From Dorea_A sp016295505 (GTDB lineage: Bacteria; Bacillota; Clostridia; Lachnospirales; Lachnospiraceae): DNA of 64,000 nt. Positions within the stretch are counted from its first letter, which is position 1. Each line of letters starts with the position of its first letter. The translations under genes and the position numbers were made by a program. Shown here in pieces: positions 59,957-64,000 of the stretch. The notes below the pieces were generated by a model. It had not been told where the DNA came from. It did no database searches and worked only from the letters and a program-made list of their open reading frames with translations. The DNA lies in contig NZ_JBDOHS010000009.1 of NCBI RefSeq assembly GCF_039832105.1, forward strand, positions 1 through 64,000, written 5' to 3'.

Positions 59957-61756
59957 ATGAAACATCAGGATACGGTACCATTTCCGGATGAACTTGAGCA
60001 TCTTGACCATACGTTGAAAATCATAGATACCGCATTGAAGAAAGCAGGGGAAGACGTCCTGCGGTTAGATCAGGCGTACAGAGATGCAAAGAGATATATG
60101 GCTGAATATCGGAATGAGATGGATCGCCATGAAATACTTCAGAATGAATGGGCATTGAATCAGACGGATCGAACAGGCGCATTTGCTGTAGAAGTACGTG
60201 AAAAGCTGGAAAAACTGAAAGATACTCCTTATTTTGCAAGAATTGACTTTGTTCCCGACGGAGAGGAAGAAGCAGATACCTATTACATTGGACGATTTGG
60301 GTTTACACATTGCAATGAAAAACTGATTTTTGACTGGAGAGCACCGGTCTCAGGAATATTTTATGACTATGAGACTAGTCGTGCCGGATTTGAGGCACCG
60401 GTTGGTCGGATAGAAGGAGAGCTTACACGTAAAAGACAGTTTAAAATACAAAATGGCACTATGGAATATGCCATTGAGAGTTCGGCAAATGTGCAGGATG
60501 AGATTCTGCAAAAGGAACTGGCTCATACGTCGGATGAAAAGATGAAATCTATGATTTCCACGATCCAACGGGAACAGAATGTCATCATTCGCAACGAGAG
60601 AGCCAATACGCTTATTATACAGGGAGTTGCAGGTTCCGGAAAAACATCTATTGCGCTTCACAGGATTGCATTTTTGCTGTATCGCTTCAAACATCAGATT
60701 ACCGCAGAGGATGTAATGATTCTATCACCTAATCAGGTGTTTGCGGATTATATATCTGGTGTCATACCGGAGCTTGGGGAAGAACCGGTTTGTGAACGGA
60801 GTTTACCGGATATTGCAGGGGATGTCAGAGAATTTTTATGCTCCCTGATGGGAAAGTGGGAAGAAGTGCCAAAGGCAAATGTCATACTGAAAAGTTTAAA
60901 TAAAAGGCTCATGATCAGGGACATGCTTGCTCTGTATCAGGATTTCTATCAATATACGGATAAGAAGGACATGTTTGTATTATCTGAAGAGAATACTCTG
61001 GAGTGGGAAGACGTATTTCCATTTCTCTATCTGATGGCTGCATACGAAGGGATAGAAGAAAACAGATCTGTGAAGCATCTGGTAATTGATGAAATGCAGG
61101 ATTATACACCGATACAATTTGCAGTCTTAAATATGATGTATCCCTGTCAGAAAACCATTCTTGGAGATTTTGGTCAGATACTGAATCCCTGCCATCTTCA
61201 TTCGCTGGATGAAATCAGAAGAATATATAAGGATGCCGAGTTTGTTGCCTTGAATAAGAGCTATCGTTCTACTTATGAGATTATGGAATATGCAAAAAAG
61301 GTCTGTGCTCAGCCATCGCTTGAAATGGTGGAACGTCATGGAGAACGGCCGGGATCCATATATTGTGAAAACGTTGATCATGAGATTGCTTCTATTACGG
61401 CTCGGATCAGACAATTTGAGGAGGGAGAAAATGTATCATTGGGAATTATCGTAAAGACGAGTGCAGATGCAAAGAGATTATATAACGCGATTTCCGGAGA
61501 GTATGCAGTTCATTTACTCTCGAAGGACAGTACCAGGTTCACCAATGGGGTGTCCATTGCGTCAATTCGGATGGCAAAAGGTCTGGAATTTGATGAGGTC
61601 ATTGTACCTGATGCAGATGACAGAAATTATCATTCGGATTATGACAGGAATCTGCTCTATATTGCATGTACAAGAGCTATGCATAAGCTGACACTTTTCT
61701 ATACGGGAAGACCGTCTCCTTTCCTGCCGGAACAGAGGTCAGATATTCTAATATAA
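59957..61756 (+). CDS. helD: HelD-like superfamily 1 helicase, short form
   Basis: A 599-residue HelD family protein. Known HelD proteins bind RNA polymerase, open its clamp and release it from stalled complexes or rifamycin. An N-terminal coiled coil (residues about 5-65, ELEHLDHTLKIIDTALKKAG) would reach the secondary channel. Then come FDWRAPVSGIFYD, Walker A GVAGSGKTS (near 225), Walker B IDEMQD, motif V MAKGLEFDEVIVPDADD and motif VI LLYIACTRAMHKL. Bacillus subtilis HelD has about 770 residues, so this form lacks material mainly in the inserts. GGGGG precedes the ATG. The gene lies next to a MerR regulator, which suggests induction by a compound. Confidence 0.85.
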   Translation: MKHQDTVPFPDELEHLDHTLKIIDTALKKAGEDVLRLDQAYRDAKRYMAEYRNEMDRHEILQNEWALNQTDRTGAFAVEVREKLEKLKDTPYFARIDFVPDGEEEADTYYIGRFGFTHCNEKLIFDWRAPVSGIFYDYETSRAGFEAPVGRIEGELTRKRQFKIQNGTMEYAIESSANVQDEILQKELAHTSDEKMKSMISTIQREQNVIIRNERANTLIIQGVAGSGKTSIALHRIAFLLYRFKHQITAEDVMILSPNQVFADYISGVIPELGEEPVCERSLPDIAGDVREFLCSLMGKWEEVPKANVILKSLNKRLMIRDMLALYQDFYQYTDKKDMFVLSEENTLEWEDVFPFLYLMAAYEGIEENRSVKHLVIDEMQDYTPIQFAVLNMMYPCQKTILGDFGQILNPCHLHSLDEIRRIYKDAEFVALNKSYRSTYEIMEYAKKVCAQPSLEMVERHGERPGSIYCENVDHEIASITARIRQFEEGENVSLGIIVKTSADAKRLYNAISGEYAVHLLSKDSTRFTNGVSIASIRMAKGLEFDEVIVPDADDRNYHSDYDRNLLYIACTRAMHKLTLFYTGRPSPFLPEQRSDILI

Positions 61757-61924
61757 AGATATGATATAAAAAAAGATTTCCTGTTCACCCGGAGAATTAC
61801 ATTTATGAACGAACGAAGTATCTATAAAAGGGACACATACGCATATAAAAAGTGCCTATATGCAGCCGCTACACTATTATACAATATAAGGTGTAATCTG
61901 GAATAAAGTGAAAGGATCCTGCAA

Positions 61925-62181
61925 ATGGAAAAGATGTATGTAAATGAAAAGTCATTCGAAGTAATAAAATTGCTGGGTCATGGAAAAGGGGATATTCTTA
62001 TCTGGTTACGGATGGGACGAAGGAATACGTGCTAAAACAAATCCATCATGAACCATGTGATTATTATCAGTTTGGAAATAAGATGGAGTCAGAAATGAAG
62101 GATTATGAACGTTTGAAAAAAAAAGGGATTCCCATGCCTGAGATGATTGAAGCGGATATTGAAAAGGAAAGAAGTATATAA
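61925..62181 (+). pseudogene. Kinase-like protein, frameshifted and truncated
   Basis: The first 20 residues (MEKMYVNEKSFEVIKLLGHGKG) look like the glycine-rich loop of a protein or aminoglycoside-type kinase. The frame closes soon after, but shifting one base at the GGGG run near 61990 gives YSYLVTDGTKEYVLKQI (strand with the ATP-site lysine) and LKKKGIPMPEMIEA. It then ends at TAA 62181, long before a catalytic loop. So there is one lost base and a missing C-terminus. The stretch 61757-61924 holds nothing that I recognise. Confidence 0.7.
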
Positions 62182-62565
62182 ATGAAAAAATTTATTTTGA
62201 GTGTAATGGTTGTAATCTTGTCTATATCACTTTGTGCCTGTAGCGTAAAGTCAGACGAAAAGGACTTAGACAGTACAAAGAAAGAAGAGACAAAGGATTC
62301 GGGTGAATTGAAGATAACAGTTCCGGAAGAAGAGAAAGAAACAGAAAATGAACCTGCGGGTGATGCGACAGAAAAAACGACTACAGAAGGCAATTATCCG
62401 GGAGAAGATGTAGTAGAGATTGTAAATCTTCGTGGTGATAAGACGACCGTTTATAAATTGGCAGATGGAACCTATCTGGATCGTATAGAGCGTCATTTTA
62501 CCTATAACGGAACAGATACCTGGACGGATGAGAACGGGGCAGAGTGGAATGAGGTTGTAAAATAA
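62182..62565 (+). CDS. Small lipoprotein
   Basis: A 127-residue secreted lipoprotein. The signal peptide ends in a lipobox, LCAC, so Cys20 would be lipid-modified. An acidic linker rich in Glu, Lys and Thr follows, then a short C-terminal domain (VVEIVNLRGDKTTVYKLADGTYLDRIERHFTYNGTDTWTDENGAEW in pattern) that I do not recognise. The ATG immediately follows the stop of the broken kinase gene, with AAGGAAAG 11 bases upstream. Confidence 0.75.
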   Translation: MKKFILSVMVVILSISLCACSVKSDEKDLDSTKKEETKDSGELKITVPEEEKETENEPAGDATEKTTTEGNYPGEDVVEIVNLRGDKTTVYKLADGTYLDRIERHFTYNGTDTWTDENGAEWNEVVK

Positions 62566-62584
62566 AAAGGCAATCATAATATGC

Positions 62585-62631
62585 TTGACAAATAAACGGT
62601 CGTTTACTAAAATAAATGTGAACGACCGTTT
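62585..62631 (+). promoter_or_regulatory. Promoter with TetR-type operator
   Basis: TTGACA (62585-62590), 17 bases, TAAAAT (62608-62613). AAACGGTCGTTT (62594-62605) lies in the spacer and its reverse complement AACGACCGTTT at 62621-62631, and each half is itself nearly palindromic. A repressor bound here would cover the promoter. The tetR gene begins 50 bases later. Confidence 0.8.
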
Positions 62632-62680
62632 ACGAGCGTAAAAAGAATGATTTATCACATGTCACATGGGGGAATGCAAT

Positions 62681-63313
62681 ATGGCTGATACAAAGGAAAA
62701 AATATTAATAACGGCATTGCAGTTATTCGCAAGGGATGGCTATGAGGCTGTATCTGTCAGAACGATTGCAGAGGAGCTTAACATAACGAAAGGTGCTCTG
62801 TACCGGCATTATAAAAACAAGCGTGCCATCTTTGACAGCATTGTTGAGCGAATGATACAGATTGATGCAAAGCGTGCCAGGGATTACCGGGTGCCGGCTG
62901 AACAATATGAAACAATGCCGGACTCGTATGAACATACATCTGTGAAGGATATTCAAAAGTATACCATTGAACAATTAAAATTTTGGACAGAGGATGATTT
63001 TGCATCTCCATTTCGAAAAATGTTGACTTTGGAACAGTACAGAAGCGAAGAAATGGCAGAGCTTTACAGCCAGTGCCTGATTGCAGGACCGGTTGCATAT
63101 ATGGAAGACTTGTTTCGAGAGATGATGAAAAAAGGCGTATTGAAACAGGAAAATCCCAGACAGCTTGCGGTAGAATATTATGCTCCGCTTTTTCTTCTGA
63201 TCAGTATGTCCGATAAAACCGGAAATAATGAGGAGTATGTCGAAATTCTCCGTAATCATGCAAAATATTTTATGCAGAGCCATATGATGGATCCGGGGAA
63301 GGAGAAAGAGTGA
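62681..63313 (+). CDS. TetR family regulator
   Basis: A 210-residue TetR-type regulator: helix-turn-helix at residues about 5-52 (ILITALQLFARDGYEAVSVRTIAEELNITKGALYRHYKNKRAIF) and a ligand domain. The ATG at 62681 has GGGGGA upstream; 62666 is in frame but lies in that site. It probably represses the promoter that carries the AACGGTCGTT operator. An rsgA gene starts one base after its stop, which would place a ribosome-assembly GTPase under the same control. Confidence 0.88.
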   Translation: MADTKEKILITALQLFARDGYEAVSVRTIAEELNITKGALYRHYKNKRAIFDSIVERMIQIDAKRARDYRVPAEQYETMPDSYEHTSVKDIQKYTIEQLKFWTEDDFASPFRKMLTLEQYRSEEMAELYSQCLIAGPVAYMEDLFREMMKKGVLKQENPRQLAVEYYAPLFLLISMSDKTGNNEEYVEILRNHAKYFMQSHMMDPGKEKE

Positions 63314-63314
63314 T

Positions 63315-64000
63315 ATGAAACATGAGATTCCTATGAAACAGTATGGTCTGTCTGAGAGTTTTGAAAAATCGTCGGAGCAATTTGCAGGTCTGACCGTTGC
63401 GCGGATTCTTTCACAGGAAAAAGGAATATATAGGCTGGTTTCTTCACAGGGAGAAAAACTGGGAGAGATATCAGGGAGATTTCACTATGAGATACAGACA
63501 AAATCGGAGTATCCGGCAGTCGGTGATTTTGTTATGGCGGATTGGAATGAAAACGGCGGTAACGCAGTGATCCACCATGTGCTTCCGCGAAAAAGCAGTT
63601 TTATCCGAAAAGCGGCCGGTGAAAAAAATGAAGAGCAGGTGGTTGCTGCCAATATTGATACCGTTTTTTTGTGTATGTCTCTGAATCAAGATTTTAATCT
63701 TCGACGATTGGAACGATATGTTTCGATTGCCTGGAACAGCGGTGCATTGCCTGTTGTTGTCCTGACAAAATCGGACTTGTGTGAGGATCCGGATCATAAG
63801 CTTAAGGAAGTATCTTCTGTTGCAGCGGGTGTGGATATTCTGTTGACAAATGCGAAGGAGAAAACCGGTTATGAGCAGATATATCCGTATCTTACCGAGG
63901 GAAGGACAATTGCATTTATCGGTTCTTCCGGTGTGGGAAAATCTACCTTGATCAATTGTCTGCTGGGTAAAAAATATCTGGATACCAATGGACTGAGAAA
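63315..64000 (+). CDS. rsgA: Ribosome small-subunit GTPase RsgA (partial)
   Basis: The first 228 residues of RsgA, which checks late 30S assembly. An OB-fold N-terminal domain (residues about 25-100) is followed by the circularly permuted GTPase: TKSD (G4) comes before GSSGVGKST (G1), the family hallmark. The gene runs off the window; the G3 motif and the C-terminal zinc domain are not seen. GGAGAAAG precedes the ATG. In other genomes rsgA sits near stp/prkC and rpe; here it follows a tetR gene, so this may be a second, accessory copy. Confidence 0.9.
   Translation, partial: MKHEIPMKQYGLSESFEKSSEQFAGLTVARILSQEKGIYRLVSSQGEKLGEISGRFHYEIQTKSEYPAVGDFVMADWNENGGNAVIHHVLPRKSSFIRKAAGEKNEEQVVAANIDTVFLCMSLNQDFNLRRLERYVSIAWNSGALPVVVLTKSDLCEDPDHKLKEVSSVAAGVDILLTNAKEKTGYEQIYPYLTEGRTIAFIGSSGVGKSTLINCLLGKKYLDTNGLR

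Overview
The window reads as a chromosomal segment of a gut Firmicute of the Clostridia, most likely a Lachnospiraceae (Dorea, Mediterraneibacter or Coprococcus type). The basis is moderately AT-rich DNA, strong AGGAGG ribosome sites with some TTG and GTG starts, cell-wall sorting signals of the TGDNSNLMLWL type, and the gene families present (DegV, LarBCE, XRE-cupin/ProX, PcsB-like NlpC/P60, HelD). The genus cannot be fixed from sequence reading alone.

Layout. 1-7.0 kb: lipase-like hydrolase and acyltransferase genes (minus), a TetR-ABC exporter operon, a second hydrolase and a DUF5714 protein. 7.0-17.5 kb: DegV (minus), then a co-directional run of larB-larC-larE (nickel-pincer nucleotide cofactor), nfo, an aldo/keto reductase, trmO, a GNAT, a divergent [FeFe]-hydrogenase-like protein, a Dus, and XRE-cupin with ProX. 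17.6-28.0 kb: CPBP protease, gltB-gltD, a secreted NlpC/P60 hydrolase and rpsB-tsf. No pyrH or frr follows tsf.

28.0-42.1 kb is a strongly rearranged accessory block. It holds prophage lysis genes on the minus strand, and a group IIC intron broken in two whose halves lie in inside-out order: the 3' half at about 29.8-30.75 kb and the 5' half at 40.47-41.24 kb. Between them is a 9.7-kb cargo of one 1920-aa sortase-anchored protein and a four-gene operon (7TM pseudokinase, soluble PAS kinase, NarL regulator, 94-aa protein). A cysteine desulfurase fragment fused in frame to the end of a membrane protein closes the block. This is the most unusual structure in the window.

42.2-47.2 kb: a small catabolic locus with GntR and LysR regulators, an IlvD/Edd dehydratase, an ornithine cyclodeaminase family protein and a tautomerase remnant. 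47.2-54.5 kb mixes intact genes (WYL regulator, TIGR04076, XRE plus ABC exporter) with many broken ones: a truncated GyrI-like protein, a GNAT with an internal TAG, deleted VOC and GNAT remnants and a CPBP fragment. It also carries two copies of an 81-bp repeat. 54.5-59.1 kb: an SDR oxidoreductase, two paralogous sortase-anchored proteins made by a tandem duplication that copied the 3' ends of both neighbouring genes, and a TetR with a perfect palindromic operator. 59.2-64 kb: a tandem-MerR regulator, a short HelD-like helicase, a broken kinase, a lipoprotein, a TetR with its operator, and the start of rsgA, which runs off the end.

All calls were made by reading translations, motifs and spacing by eye. 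No database search or folding program was run.
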